Shown here: piece by piece, positions 40,028 to 49,678 of the stretch
Numbering within the stretch: the stretch's first letter is position 1
Layout of the letters: the number at the start of each line of letters is the position of its first letter
Translations under genes and position numbers: made by a program
Notes under the pieces: generated by a model
Told to the model about the DNA's origin: nothing
Databases searched by the model: none
Seen by the model: the letters and a program-made list of their open reading frames with translations, nothing else
Source of the DNA: Microvirga antarctica
Lineage (GTDB): Bacteria; Pseudomonadota; Alphaproteobacteria; Rhizobiales; Beijerinckiaceae
Assembly (NCBI RefSeq): GCF_017921815.1
Contig: NZ_JAGEMM010000001.1
Location: 1,054,001 to 1,118,000, forward strand
DNA: 64,000 bases
Direction: 5' to 3'

Positions 40028-42067
40028 TTAATGCGCCTTGTGGGTCACCGCCTCGGCCGGCTTTCCGCTGAGTTCGGCCATGTGATCGAACCGCGTGGAA
40101 AACGTGCCGACCCCCGCCGTCGCCGAGCGCAATTCGACGATCAGGTCGTCGATCTCCGCTTCGGGAATGGTGGCGCTGAGCACATCCCAGCCCGACCATC
40201 CGGGCCGGGAATCGTAGCCCAGGATCTGGCCGCGCCGCGAGGTCACGAGACCTGTGGCCTTCGAGAGGGCCTCTGTCGGCAGCGTGATCTCGACCGCCAT
40301 CACCGGCTCGAGGAGAACGGGCTTTGCTTTCGGCAGGGCTTCGGACAAGGCCAGCCGCGCTGCCGCCTGGAACGCCGCATCGGAGGAATCCACCGTGTGA
40401 TAGGACCCGTCCGTCAACGTCACCGCGACATCGACCACCGGAAAGCCCAACGGACCGCATTTCACCGCGTCGCGCGCTCCGGTCTCGACGGAGGGTATGT
40501 ACTGGCGCGGCACGACGCCTCCCGTGATGCGATCCTCGAACGCGAAGCCTTCCCCACGGGCAAGCGGCCGGACGGCGATGGCCACGTCGCCGAACTGACC
40601 ATGCCCGCCCGTCTGCTTGCGATGCCGTCCCCGCGCCGAGGCCGTCGCGCGGATCGTCTCGCAATAGCCGATCCGGGGCTTGGCCATTTCGACCCCGACC
40701 TGGAACCGGGATTGCAGGCGCTCCACCGCCACCCGGAGGTGCATCTCGCCCTGCCCGAGGAGGCGGATTTCACCAAGTTCGGGTGCGGTGTCGACAACGA
40801 GCGAGGGATCCTCCTCGCTGATCTTCGTCAGGGCCCCGGACAGCCTCACATCGTCCTTGCGGTCCTTCACCCGCAGGGAGAGCGTGTAGACCGGCTCCGG
40901 AGGTGCAACCGACAGGATCGCCTCGGGACGCGTCCGCCCGGACGCAAAGCAATCGCCGGTGGCAAGACCCTCCAGCCTGCCGAACCCGACGGTTTCGCCG
41001 GCCTCGGCATCCGCAATCCGGCTCGTGCTTCCCCCCGTCACCTGCAGGAGGGAGCCGATCCGTGCTTCGCCGCCGCGGGAGCCCACGACCGTCTCGCCCT
41101 CGTGAAATGCGCCCCGCAGGATGCGCCCGATCGAGAGCTTGCCGCCCTGCCCCATATGCAGGGTCTTGAGGATCTGCGCGAGTGGCGGCCCGTCCTCCGA
41201 GACGCCCAGCCGGCTGCGGGTTGCGGCAAGGCCCGGCGCCTCATGCCGGAGAGCCTTCAGCAGGCGCGTCACGCCATTGCCCCGCTCCGCCGCACCGATG
41301 AAGACCGGCACCACATGCTGCTCCTGCAATTCCCGCGCGAGGTCATCGAAGATGAGATCCCGGGGCGGGTCGATTTCCGAGATCAGGTCCTCCATCAGCG
41401 CATCGTCGTAATCGGCCAGTCGCTCAAGCATGGCGAACCGGGCCTCCCGCTCGCGCAGGCTCTCGCCTTCCGGGATGTCGACGATCTCACTCGGCGCATG
41501 CTCGCGATAAATGAAGGCGCGCTCCAGGGCGAGGTCGATAAATCCCACGGCGATGCCGTCTTTCCAGATCGGAATTTGCCGCAGCAGCAGGGGCGTGCGC
41601 GACGCCTGCTGCAACAGCGCCAGGGTCTCGCGAACCCGCCGCACCGCCGTGTCGATCTTGTTGATGAACAGGAAGCGCGGAATGGCCGCCTCCTCAAGGT
41701 CGCGCAGGATCACCTCAAGGGCGGGAATCTTGCGCTCGTCCGCTTCGCAGACCACGATGGCGGCATCGCAGACCGGCGCGATACTGCGCATTTCGTGCAT
41801 GAATTCCATGGAGCCGGGGCAATCGACGAACGTCATCGTCTCGCCCAGAAACGACACGGTGGCGAGGTTGGGCTCGATGCTCATGTGGTGCGCGCGCGCT
41901 TCGGCGCTCGGATCCCCGACGCTGTCGCCTTCGGCCACATGCCCGGATCGGCCAATCGCGCCCGTTCGCTCGAGGATGGCTTCCAGGAGGGTGGTCTTGC
42001 CGCTTTGAAACGGGCCGACGACGGCTATGCATCGCGGGCCCCCGGCTGGTCTGCCGTGAGTGGCCAT
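40028..42067 (-). CDS. Elongation factor G-like translational GTPase (divergent paralogue)
   Basis: A 679-residue protein with the five-domain layout of EF-G. G1 is GPFQSGKTT (near 18-26), G3 is DCPGSMEF, and G4 is NKID (around 137). Compared with canonical EF-G, G3 lacks the catalytic His (DTPGH normally) and the effector region is altered (SIEPNLATVSF). Domain IV motif GRHRKQTGGHGQFGDV is kept. It resembles the EF-G2-like proteins of alphaproteobacteria and is unlikely to be the main elongation factor. It lies alone between fadD and a DUF992 gene. Confidence 0.85.
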   Translation of the reverse strand: MATHGRPAGGPRCIAVVGPFQSGKTTLLEAILERTGAIGRSGHVAEGDSVGDPSAEARAHHMSIEPNLATVSFLGETMTFVDCPGSMEFMHEMRSIAPVCDAAIVVCEADERKIPALEVILRDLEEAAIPRFLFINKIDTAVRRVRETLALLQQASRTPLLLRQIPIWKDGIAVGFIDLALERAFIYREHAPSEIVDIPEGESLREREARFAMLERLADYDDALMEDLISEIDPPRDLIFDDLARELQEQHVVPVFIGAAERGNGVTRLLKALRHEAPGLAATRSRLGVSEDGPPLAQILKTLHMGQGGKLSIGRILRGAFHEGETVVGSRGGEARIGSLLQVTGGSTSRIADAEAGETVGFGRLEGLATGDCFASGRTRPEAILSVAPPEPVYTLSLRVKDRKDDVRLSGALTKISEEDPSLVVDTAPELGEIRLLGQGEMHLRVAVERLQSRFQVGVEMAKPRIGYCETIRATASARGRHRKQTGGHGQFGDVAIAVRPLARGEGFAFEDRITGGVVPRQYIPSVETGARDAVKCGPLGFPVVDVAVTLTDGSYHTVDSSDAAFQAAARLALSEALPKAKPVLLEPVMAVEITLPTEALSKATGLVTSRRGQILGYDSRPGWSGWDVLSATIPEAEIDDLIVELRSATAGVGTFSTRFDHMAELSGKPAEAVTHKAH

Positions 42068-42164
42068 GAGGATCTCCTCTTCGCCCCCGCAGATGCGCTC
42101 TTGCCCGCGCTGTTCAGGCGATGGTCTGCCTCTCGCGACCGCTTGGCAAGCGCTGTCCGCCGCA

Positions 42165-42196
42165 ACGAAAAACGGCCGGGCAAAGGCCCGGCCGTT
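42165..42196 (-). terminator. Intrinsic terminator of the DUF992 gene
   Basis: On the minus strand AACGGCCGGGC pairs with GCCCGGCCGTT (42171-42181 with 42186-42196) around a 4-base loop and is followed by a T-rich TTTCGTT. It lies about 20 bases past the DUF992 stop. Confidence 0.8.
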
Positions 42197-42217
42197 CAGG
42201 ATGGAAGAGGTCGGCGT

Positions 42218-42691
42218 TCAGCGACCGGGGCGCAGTTCCAGATCGCCGATGCCAAGGGCGAAGTTCAGGCCCGTCTGGCCGCTGACCGAGAGGGGCTGCA
42301 GAGCCACCGTGCGATTGTTGCCGCCGATCAGGACGTTAGCCCCGAGGCCCGCACCGACGGTCGCCTCGGCACTCACGCCCGCGTAGGTGCCGGCAAGGGA
42401 CCCGGGGGCAAGGCTGCCCTCTGAGTACACCGCCCATTTGATCACCCCGCGCTGGGTGGCGCCGATATCGAGGCCGAATTTGCGGATGACGCCCGTGTAG
42501 CGCTCGTTGCGGCCGCGACGGGGCGCGAAGACGCAGGAGGTGGCCTTCTGCGACCCGAGGATCAGCCCGACACCGCCAGCAACGTTGCAGGTCAGCACGC
42601 CGGAGCGGGTGCGGCTTTGAGCGCTTGCTTCCGACGCGCCCAGGAAGGCGACGGCGGACAGAACGGCGATGGAGGCGACGGCGCGAAACAT
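42218..42691 (-). CDS. DUF992 exported protein
   Basis: A 157-residue protein with a signal peptide (MFRAVASIAVLSAVAFLGAS, cleavage near SASAQS). The mature part shows GVLTCNVAGGVGLILGSQKA and CVFAPRRGRNERYTGVI, the DUF992 pattern common in alphaproteobacteria. Two Cys could bond in the periplasm. The family has no known function. The start at 42691 fits the signal peptide. Confidence 0.85.
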   Translation of the reverse strand: MFRAVASIAVLSAVAFLGASEASAQSRTRSGVLTCNVAGGVGLILGSQKATSCVFAPRRGRNERYTGVIRKFGLDIGATQRGVIKWAVYSEGSLAPGSLAGTYAGVSAEATVGAGLGANVLIGGNNRTVALQPLSVSGQTGLNFALGIGDLELRPGR

Positions 42692-42788
42692 GAGGATCTC
42701 CCGAACTGTGATAGCTTGGCCATTAACGGTCCAAGGGGTGACGATGTTCCGCTCGCGCAAATGTGAATTTGCGGACGGGTGCGCAATC

Positions 42789-42816
42789 TCACCGGCGAAC
42801 CGTGCGCCGCCGGTGA
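42789..42816 (-). terminator. Hairpin downstream of aspartate aminotransferase
   Basis: TCACCGGCG (42789-42797) pairs perfectly with CGCCGGTGA (42808-42816). It lies just past the aminotransferase stop on the minus strand. No strong T-run, so only a tentative terminator. Confidence 0.4.
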
Positions 42817-42829
42817 ATTCACGCGTGAC

Positions 42830-44053
<1,224 letters not shown>

Positions 44054-44252
44054 TTAGAAACGAGGGTGGAGACGACGCGGACCCAAGAGCGCCTCGCGAC
44101 CGCAAAATCGCTCTCGGGGATCAACGAGCCGAACCATGTTCGGGCCGGGAAAAGCCGTTTGACTTTTCCGGGACATGCTCTAGTCCGCCCTCGCCGCCCA
44201 AGCAAGCGAAACAGCCCGTCGAAGACGGGTTTTTGAGGAAACGATACACGCC

Positions 44253-45239
44253 ATGACGCCATCCTTGACCCGCCGCCTCGCCCTCGGCCTTTTTGCCGGC
44301 TCAGCCCTCCTGGCAACGGCAGCCGCCGGACAGACATTCCCGCAGCGGGTCATCAAGCTTGTCGTGCCGTACCCGGCCGGCGGACCCACCGATGTGATCG
44401 CGCGCATCGTCGGCGAGGAGATGGGCCGTTCCCTTGGCCAGAACGTCATCGTCGAGAATCTCGCGGGCGCGTCGGGCGCCGTCGGAACCAGAGCGGTGGC
44501 GCGGGCCGAGCCGGACGGATACACGATCGTGTTCGGCAACAACCAGACGCATGGCAACAACATGTTCCTGCTCAAGGAGCCAGGCTACGACGCGATCAAG
44601 GATTTCGCGCCGCTGGCCGGCGCCGGAGCTTTTGAACACGTGTTCGTGGTCAGCAACGCCCTGCCGGCCAAATCCATCCAGGAGCTGGTGGCGCTTGCGA
44701 AGGCCGAGCCCGGCAAGCTCAATTACGGGTCGACCGGCGTCGGGTCGGGCTCTCATCTGGCCACGGAATTGTTCATGACGCGCACGGGCACCAAGATGAC
44801 CCATGTGCCGTTTCGGGGGGCGGCGCCGCTCGTCACCGAGCTGATGGCCGGCCGGATCGACGTGTCGAACTCGACGCTTCCAAGCGTTCTGGCGCAGTTC
44901 CAGGCCGGTGAAATGCGCGCCATCGGCATTGCCAGTCCGCAACGCAACGCGCAGGCACCGGATGTTCCGACCTTGAGGGAGCAGGGTATTACTGATGCGG
45001 ATGCCGAATCCTGGGCGGCCTTCTTCGCCCCGGTCAACACGCCAAAGCCCATCCTCGACACCCTGTCGACGACCATCATCGCCGCTCTCAACAAGCCGGA
45101 GGTGCGCGATCGCATCACGAAGCTCGGCTTCACCCTGAACGTGCGCGACCCCGAGGCCTTCAAGCCTTATCTGGCAAAGGAAATCCAGACCTGGGCGGAC
45201 GTGATCAAGGCGGCCAACATCAAGCCGGACGCCACCTAG
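44253..45239 (+). CDS. Tripartite tricarboxylate transporter-type substrate-binding protein (Bug/TctC)
   Basis: A 328-residue periplasmic binding protein. The signal peptide MTPSLTRRLALGLFAGSALL ends near AAAGQ, followed by FPQRVIKLVVPYPAGGPTDV, the Bug-family start, and HVPFRGAAPLVTELMAGRID. No membrane permease genes (TctA/TctB) are nearby, so it is an orphan binding protein, as is common for this family. The ligand is a carboxylate by family inference. Confidence 0.88.
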   Translation: MTPSLTRRLALGLFAGSALLATAAAGQTFPQRVIKLVVPYPAGGPTDVIARIVGEEMGRSLGQNVIVENLAGASGAVGTRAVARAEPDGYTIVFGNNQTHGNNMFLLKEPGYDAIKDFAPLAGAGAFEHVFVVSNALPAKSIQELVALAKAEPGKLNYGSTGVGSGSHLATELFMTRTGTKMTHVPFRGAAPLVTELMAGRIDVSNSTLPSVLAQFQAGEMRAIGIASPQRNAQAPDVPTLREQGITDADAESWAAFFAPVNTPKPILDTLSTTIIAALNKPEVRDRITKLGFTLNVRDPEAFKPYLAKEIQTWADVIKAANIKPDAT

Positions 45240-45404
45240 GCGGCCACTGCGAGGGCGCACACGCGCGCCCTCGCTGTCCCGGCCAAGCTGCCCGCCCCCC
45301 GCAACTGCATGTGGCGTTTCGAGATTCCCTCGGAACCTTCTCGACTCGCACGTGTTTTTGCTGACGAACGATGTCACGACAGTGGCGTTACGGGGAAAGA
45401 TCCG

Positions 45405-45599
45405 ATGTCATCATCGCTTAATCGTACCGGGTATCACATGGCCTCTCGCGTCCAGCGGCTCGACCGTCGCCGGGAATGCCGATTCATGCTTGCGCTGGTC
45501 ATGCTGATGGGCGTCGCAACGGCATCTGTGCTCGCCACGACACGCGAGGCGTTGTCCGACCCGTCGGCAATCGTGACCGTGATGTTGCCGACCCGGTAA
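45405..45599 (+). CDS. Possible small membrane protein
   Basis: A 64-residue frame from an ATG at 45405 (GGGGAAAGATCCG upstream). It has a basic N-terminus and one hydrophobic stretch (FMLALVMLMGVATASVLA), then a short C-terminus ending VTVMLPTR. It might be a single-pass protein, or a chance frame between two real genes. Weak support. Confidence 0.4.
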   Translation: MSSSLNRTGYHMASRVQRLDRRRECRFMLALVMLMGVATASVLATTREALSDPSAIVTVMLPTR

Positions 45600-45680
45600 C
45601 ACGGGCGTGATTCCTGTCGAGGTTGACGCCACGCTGTCAGCCGGTACCTCTCTGGCGCACCCCTTCGCTGGAGAGACTTG

Positions 45681-46823
45681 ATGATGACATCCATCCGCCT
45701 CGCACTCATCGGTACACTTGCATGTACTGCCCTCTCGCCGCTTGCGGCGCAGGACAGCCAGCGTGTGCGCACCGACAAGGTCGAGGTGGTGGTCGAGACC
45801 GTCGCCCGCGATCTGCAGAACCCCTGGGGACTGGCTTTCCTGCCGGACGGGCGGATGCTCGTGACGGAAAAAGCTGGCCGCCTGCGTCTTGTGGCGGCCG
45901 ACGGAAAACTCTCCGAGCCTCTCACTGGCCTGCCAAAAGTGGCTGCCCGCGGCCAGGGTGGCCTTCTCGACATCGCAGTCTCGCCCACCTTCGCCCGTGA
46001 CCGGCGCCTGTTTGTCAGCTTCGCAGAGGATCGCGGCGAAGGACGCTCCGGCACGAGTGTCGCGCGCATGCGTCTGAACGAAGCCGGGACAGGAGTCACT
46101 GACACGGCGGTGATCTTCCGACAGGAGCCGCCTCATACGGGTGGCAACCATTGGGGCTCGCGTCTTGTCTTCGATCGGGACGGCAACCTTTTCGTGACTC
46201 TGGGCGACCGTTTCGACCTGCGGGACCAAGCCCAGAATCCCGCCAATCTCCTGGGCAAAGTGGCCCACATCACTCCTGACGGAAAGCCTGCTCCCAACAA
46301 TCCGTATCTCAACCGCCAAGGCACCCGACCGGAGATCTGGTCGATGGGACACCGCAACGTGCAGGGGGCGGCACTCCATCCGACGACCGGACAATTGTGG
46401 ACTGCGGAACATGGGGCCCGGGGCGGCGACGAAATCAACATTCCGCAGAAGGGCAAGAATTACGGCTGGCCGGTCATCAGCTACGGGGTCGATTATTCAG
46501 GGGCCAAGATCGGGGAAGGCACCGCGAAGGCGGGCCTCGAGCAACCCGTCTATTATTGGGACCCCTCGATCGCGCCTTCCGGCCTGGCATTCTACACGGG
46601 CGACAAGTTTCCCGCGTGGAAGGGCAGCATCCTCGTGGGTGCGCTTGCCGGAAAGCTCGTCTCGCGACTCGAGACCAGCGGCGACAAGATCACCGGGGAG
46701 GAGCGCATGCTGCAGACGATCGGGGAGCGTTTTCGAGACGTCCGCCAGGGGCCCGACGGCTACGTCTATCTCCTCACCGATTCCGCGCAGGGTCGCATCC
46801 TGAGGATGCGGCCGGCCGATTGA
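45681..46823 (+). CDS. PQQ-dependent aldose sugar dehydrogenase (soluble, Asd/YliI type)
   Basis: A 380-residue exported beta-propeller. Signal peptide MMTSIRLALIGTLACTALSP, then LAAQDSQRV. Propeller signatures include NPWGLAFLPDGRMLVTEKAG, GGNHWGSRLVFDRDGNLFVT, GHRNVQGAALHP, LWTAEHGARGGDEIN and the terminal DGYVYLLTDSAQGRILRM. It oxidises aldoses in the periplasm using pyrroloquinoline quinone. The start at 45681 or 45684 (tandem ATG) follows GGAGAGAC. It is followed by the DMT-like gene on the opposite strand. Confidence 0.88.
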   Translation: MMTSIRLALIGTLACTALSPLAAQDSQRVRTDKVEVVVETVARDLQNPWGLAFLPDGRMLVTEKAGRLRLVAADGKLSEPLTGLPKVAARGQGGLLDIAVSPTFARDRRLFVSFAEDRGEGRSGTSVARMRLNEAGTGVTDTAVIFRQEPPHTGGNHWGSRLVFDRDGNLFVTLGDRFDLRDQAQNPANLLGKVAHITPDGKPAPNNPYLNRQGTRPEIWSMGHRNVQGAALHPTTGQLWTAEHGARGGDEINIPQKGKNYGWPVISYGVDYSGAKIGEGTAKAGLEQPVYYWDPSIAPSGLAFYTGDKFPAWKGSILVGALAGKLVSRLETSGDKITGEERMLQTIGERFRDVRQGPDGYVYLLTDSAQGRILRMRPAD

Positions 46824-46824
46824 G

Positions 46825-47166
46825 CTATTTGGTCTGGAAGATGAAGGTCGCACCGGCGGCGATGAGCGCAAATCCGATCAGATGGTTCCAGCCCAGCGGC
46901 TCGTCCAGATACAGGACGGAGAAGACGGCGAAGACCGCCAGCGTGATCACCTCCTGCATGGTCTTGAGCTGGGCCGCCGAATACACGCCGGAGCCGATGC
47001 GGTTGGCCGGGACTGCGAGCCAGTACTCGAAAAAGGCGATTCCCCAGCTCGCCATCACGGCAATCCAGAGCGGCGAGGTCTTGAACTTCAGGTGGCCGTA
47101 CCAGGCGAAGGTCATGAAGACGTTCGAGGCAATCAACATGACGACGGGAGCAACGTAGGCGTTCAT
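46825..47166 (-). CDS. DUF486/DMT-family membrane protein
   Basis: A 113-residue protein of four helices (NAYVAPVVMLIASNVFMTFA; SPLWIAVMASWGIAFFEYWL; LKTMQEVITLAVFAVFSVLY; LIGFALIAAGATFIF), matching the DUF486 group related to small multidrug-resistance/DMT proteins. Residues VPANRIGS link helices 2 and 3, as usual. The transported compound is unknown. Confidence 0.85.
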   Translation of the reverse strand: MNAYVAPVVMLIASNVFMTFAWYGHLKFKTSPLWIAVMASWGIAFFEYWLAVPANRIGSGVYSAAQLKTMQEVITLAVFAVFSVLYLDEPLGWNHLIGFALIAAGATFIFQTK

Positions 47167-47245
47167 TGGGAAACCGGGACAGGGCTGCGGGAGCGCTCTG
47201 CCGTATTCCTCCCACCTCGCCTGTCAAGATGGCAAAGGCGGCCGT

Positions 47246-48040
47246 TCAGCGGTTGGCCAGAACCTCCAGAACGCGCGCGCCGCCTGCGATCTGTGGGTTG
47301 GAGGGTTCGAAACCCTCGCGTATCTCACGCTGCGTCACCAGACCACGGGCCTTCTCGAATGCCGCATCGAGGGTGGTGGCGGTTCGCAGGGACTTGTTGA
47401 AGAACGCGTCGCCAAAATAGGTCCACGCAGCGCCGTCACGGCAACCGAAAGACGAACGGTCGGCGGATGCCGCGGTAATCACCAGCGTGTTCGGGTCCGC
47501 GAGTTTGTCGGCGAAGATCCCGGAATAGCAGGCCGATACGATGAGCACCCGATACTTGGCGCCGGTGGCGTCGAGCAATCGGCCCACATCGCGCGGCGTG
47601 ACGACCCGTTCGTCGCGCGGGGTGACAAGGCCTACTCCAGCAGGCCCCCCATGTGAGGTGAGAACGAGAAGGGCGACGTCCTTGTCAGGATCCAGCACCC
47701 GCCCGACAGCCTGCGAGGCTGCCATCAGCGTCGCCGGAGTCGCACTCCCGCGACGCTTGGTGTTGGACCGTACGATCGATCGGCCCTTGGACCCGAACTT
47801 GGATTCGAGAATGCTCGCAGCACCGCGCGCCTCGCTCTCGAAGACGCTCTGCGGTCCCCATAAGCCGAACGACAGAATGTAGACATCGGCCTTCGGCGAG
47901 CGGGGCGCGAGGCCGAAATTCTCTGCTGAGGCGGTTTGCGACGACCGGGCAGGCGCGCCGATTTTCTCGGCTCTCGCGGCCCCTGCGACGCCAAGCGGGA
48001 GAGTGAGAGCCAACAGGCACAGCGCAATCAAGCGACGCAT
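47246..48040 (-). CDS. C13 (legumain-like, caspase-fold) peptidase, exported
   Basis: A 264-residue protein with a signal peptide (MRRLIALCLLALTLPLGVAG). The catalytic dyad is visible: His in LVLTSHGGPAGVGL (near 128) and Cys in VLIVSACYSGIF (near 171). The DVYILSFGLWGPQSVFESEA strand precedes them. This fits peptidase family C13 (clan CD), known in proteobacteria. It would act in the periplasm or at the surface. The start at 48040 is chosen because the signal peptide begins there; 48052 (MGFSMRR) is possible. Confidence 0.8.
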   Translation of the reverse strand: MRRLIALCLLALTLPLGVAGAARAEKIGAPARSSQTASAENFGLAPRSPKADVYILSFGLWGPQSVFESEARGAASILESKFGSKGRSIVRSNTKRRGSATPATLMAASQAVGRVLDPDKDVALLVLTSHGGPAGVGLVTPRDERVVTPRDVGRLLDATGAKYRVLIVSACYSGIFADKLADPNTLVITAASADRSSFGCRDGAAWTYFGDAFFNKSLRTATTLDAAFEKARGLVTQREIREGFEPSNPQIAGGARVLEVLANR

Positions 48041-48083
48041 CGAGAACCCCATCTCCAGCCCGACCGCGACGCGGCCGGCACGC

Positions 48084-48338
48084 CTACCCATAGCGCAATT
48101 TCATTGCCACGATGAGGGCAACGAGCACGAATGTCACGCTGTTGGCGAGGATGATCGGGGCATTGCCCACCAGGATGCCGTAGATCAGCCAAAGGGCGAC
48201 CCCGAGCGCGAAAACGCATTGGGTGACCAGGGATAGAGACTTGGTGTCCTTTGTCCGCAAGGTTTTGAGCGCCTGCGGCAGCCAGCAGACGGTCGTCAGG
48301 ATGGCGGCCACAAAGCCGATGATTTGAACGCCGAGCAT
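48084..48338 (-). CDS. SemiSWEET-type PQ-loop sugar transporter
   Basis: An 84-residue membrane protein with three helices in one bundle: MLGVQIIGFVAAILTTVCW (PQ motif CWLPQALKTLRTKD), SLVTQCVFALGVALWLIYGI, and PIILANSVTFVLVALIVAMK. This is the half-size SWEET unit, which works as a dimer to move sugars. The start at 48338 is chosen because upstream in-frame residues are hydrophilic. It is 43 bases upstream of the C13 peptidase gene on the same strand. Confidence 0.85.
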   Translation of the reverse strand: MLGVQIIGFVAAILTTVCWLPQALKTLRTKDTKSLSLVTQCVFALGVALWLIYGILVGNAPIILANSVTFVLVALIVAMKLRYG

Positions 48339-48434
48339 GATCGAATCGTGAGACCCTTGGGACCCGTGGATCTTTATCACGCTATGCCGCAACCGCATGA
48401 CAATTCCACCGGGCCGATACCGGGCATTGGTGGT

Positions 48435-49655
48435 TCAGACCACGAGATTCTTCATTGGCGTGACGCCCGCGCTGTCGGGAAAGATCGTCTCGGCGAGGGA
48501 TTGGGCCGACACCCCGAACAGATCCGTCAGGACCCCCTTGGTGACGGATCGCAGATCCGTCGTCGGGCGCAAATCCCGCCCGTCGAGCAGGTGGGCCGCC
48601 TTGAGGCCGGGCCAATCGGCGATCACCCGCCCGCCCCTGACCCCGCCGCCCACCAGAAACGCGACGGTCCCCGTGCCATGGTCGGTACCGATGGTTCCGT
48701 TCACCCTCGCGGTCCGGCCGAACTCGGTCACCACCATAATGACAGTATCCTTCCACCGCTCCTTCATGCCGGTCTCGAAGGCCAGCAGGGATTCGTCGAG
48801 ACCGCCGAGGAGCTGGGCCAGACGGCCCGTGGCACCGCCCTCGTTGGCGTGGGTGTCCCAGCCGTCGAAGGCGAGGGCTGCAATGCGGGGGCCGTCATCC
48901 GCGCCCACGAGCCGCGCGGCGCCCTCGGCGATACGGCGCATCCCGTTGATGCCCCCCGGTTTCTGCTGGCCGTTCATGGCCACGGCGTTCGCCATCCTCT
49001 CGGTGGCAAGGCCTCGCGAGAGATTGTCGGCCAGCGACGGATCGCGGGCGGCGTAGAGATCCATCACCCGCTGCGCCAGGTCTTCCTTGGCCCGGGGCAG
49101 GATTGCGGGCGCCCAGCCGGTCACGGGCGCTCCGCCCCTGACGATCAAGGGCGGAACGGGGCCAACGCCGAGCGCCCCGTTGCGGGCGATCGCTTCGCCC
49201 TGCGGCAGCGTCAGCAGCAACCGGTTCATCCATCCGGATTCGACCCGCCCGGGACCCGGTTGTCCGCTCTCGAGGACATCCTGCCCGTCGAAATGCGATC
49301 GCTCGCGATAGCCGGTGGCCGTGGCATGGATCACCGTCGCCTGATTGGCTTTGTACAGGCGGGCGAGATTGGGCATGGCGGGATGCAGGGCGAAAAATCC
49401 GTCCAGCGGCAGCGCCGCCCCTTCGCCGCTCTTGGATAGGGCGATGCCTTCGCGCAGGGCGGCGTAGTCTGGATCGCCGACCGGCGCCACCGCCGAGAGG
49501 CCGTCGAGCGCGCCACGCAGGACGATGCAGACGAAGCGCGAGTCGCGGCCCCCCGCCGCATAGGCGAATTTCGGCATGAAGGTCCAGGCGAACAGGGCGC
49601 CGGCCGCCCCCAGCAACGCGCGTCGGCTGACATCGGATTCGCAGAGATCGGACAT
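48435..49655 (-). CDS. DUF1501 exported protein (sulfatase-like fold)
   Basis: A 406-residue protein with a Tat-like signal (VSRRALLGAAGALFAWTFMP). Motifs: RFVCIVLRGALDGLSAVAPV, RSHFDGQDVLESG, DGWDTHANEGGATGRLAQLL, VVTEFGRTARVNGTIGTDHG and TGTVAFLVGGGVRGG, the DUF1501 pattern of the alkaline-phosphatase-like superfamily. Function unknown. Together with the DUF1800 gene immediately upstream (23-base gap) it forms a conserved two-gene operon, so the products probably act together. Confidence 0.88.
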   Translation of the reverse strand: MSDLCESDVSRRALLGAAGALFAWTFMPKFAYAAGGRDSRFVCIVLRGALDGLSAVAPVGDPDYAALREGIALSKSGEGAALPLDGFFALHPAMPNLARLYKANQATVIHATATGYRERSHFDGQDVLESGQPGPGRVESGWMNRLLLTLPQGEAIARNGALGVGPVPPLIVRGGAPVTGWAPAILPRAKEDLAQRVMDLYAARDPSLADNLSRGLATERMANAVAMNGQQKPGGINGMRRIAEGAARLVGADDGPRIAALAFDGWDTHANEGGATGRLAQLLGGLDESLLAFETGMKERWKDTVIMVVTEFGRTARVNGTIGTDHGTGTVAFLVGGGVRGGRVIADWPGLKAAHLLDGRDLRPTTDLRSVTKGVLTDLFGVSAQSLAETIFPDSAGVTPMKNLVV

Positions 49656-49678
49656 GGGGTCTCTCCTGGCGGCCTTGG

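Noticed and set aside
40007..42424. An 805-codon plus-strand open frame
   Set aside because: Exact antisense of the EF-G-like gene and the start of the DUF992 gene, with His/Asp/Gly-rich shadow composition and no protein pattern.
44120..44180. GGAAAAG...CTTTTCC hairpin between aspartate aminotransferase and TctC-type genes
   Set aside because: Only a 7-bp stem without a T-run, between divergent starts, so neither a terminator nor a known riboswitch shape.
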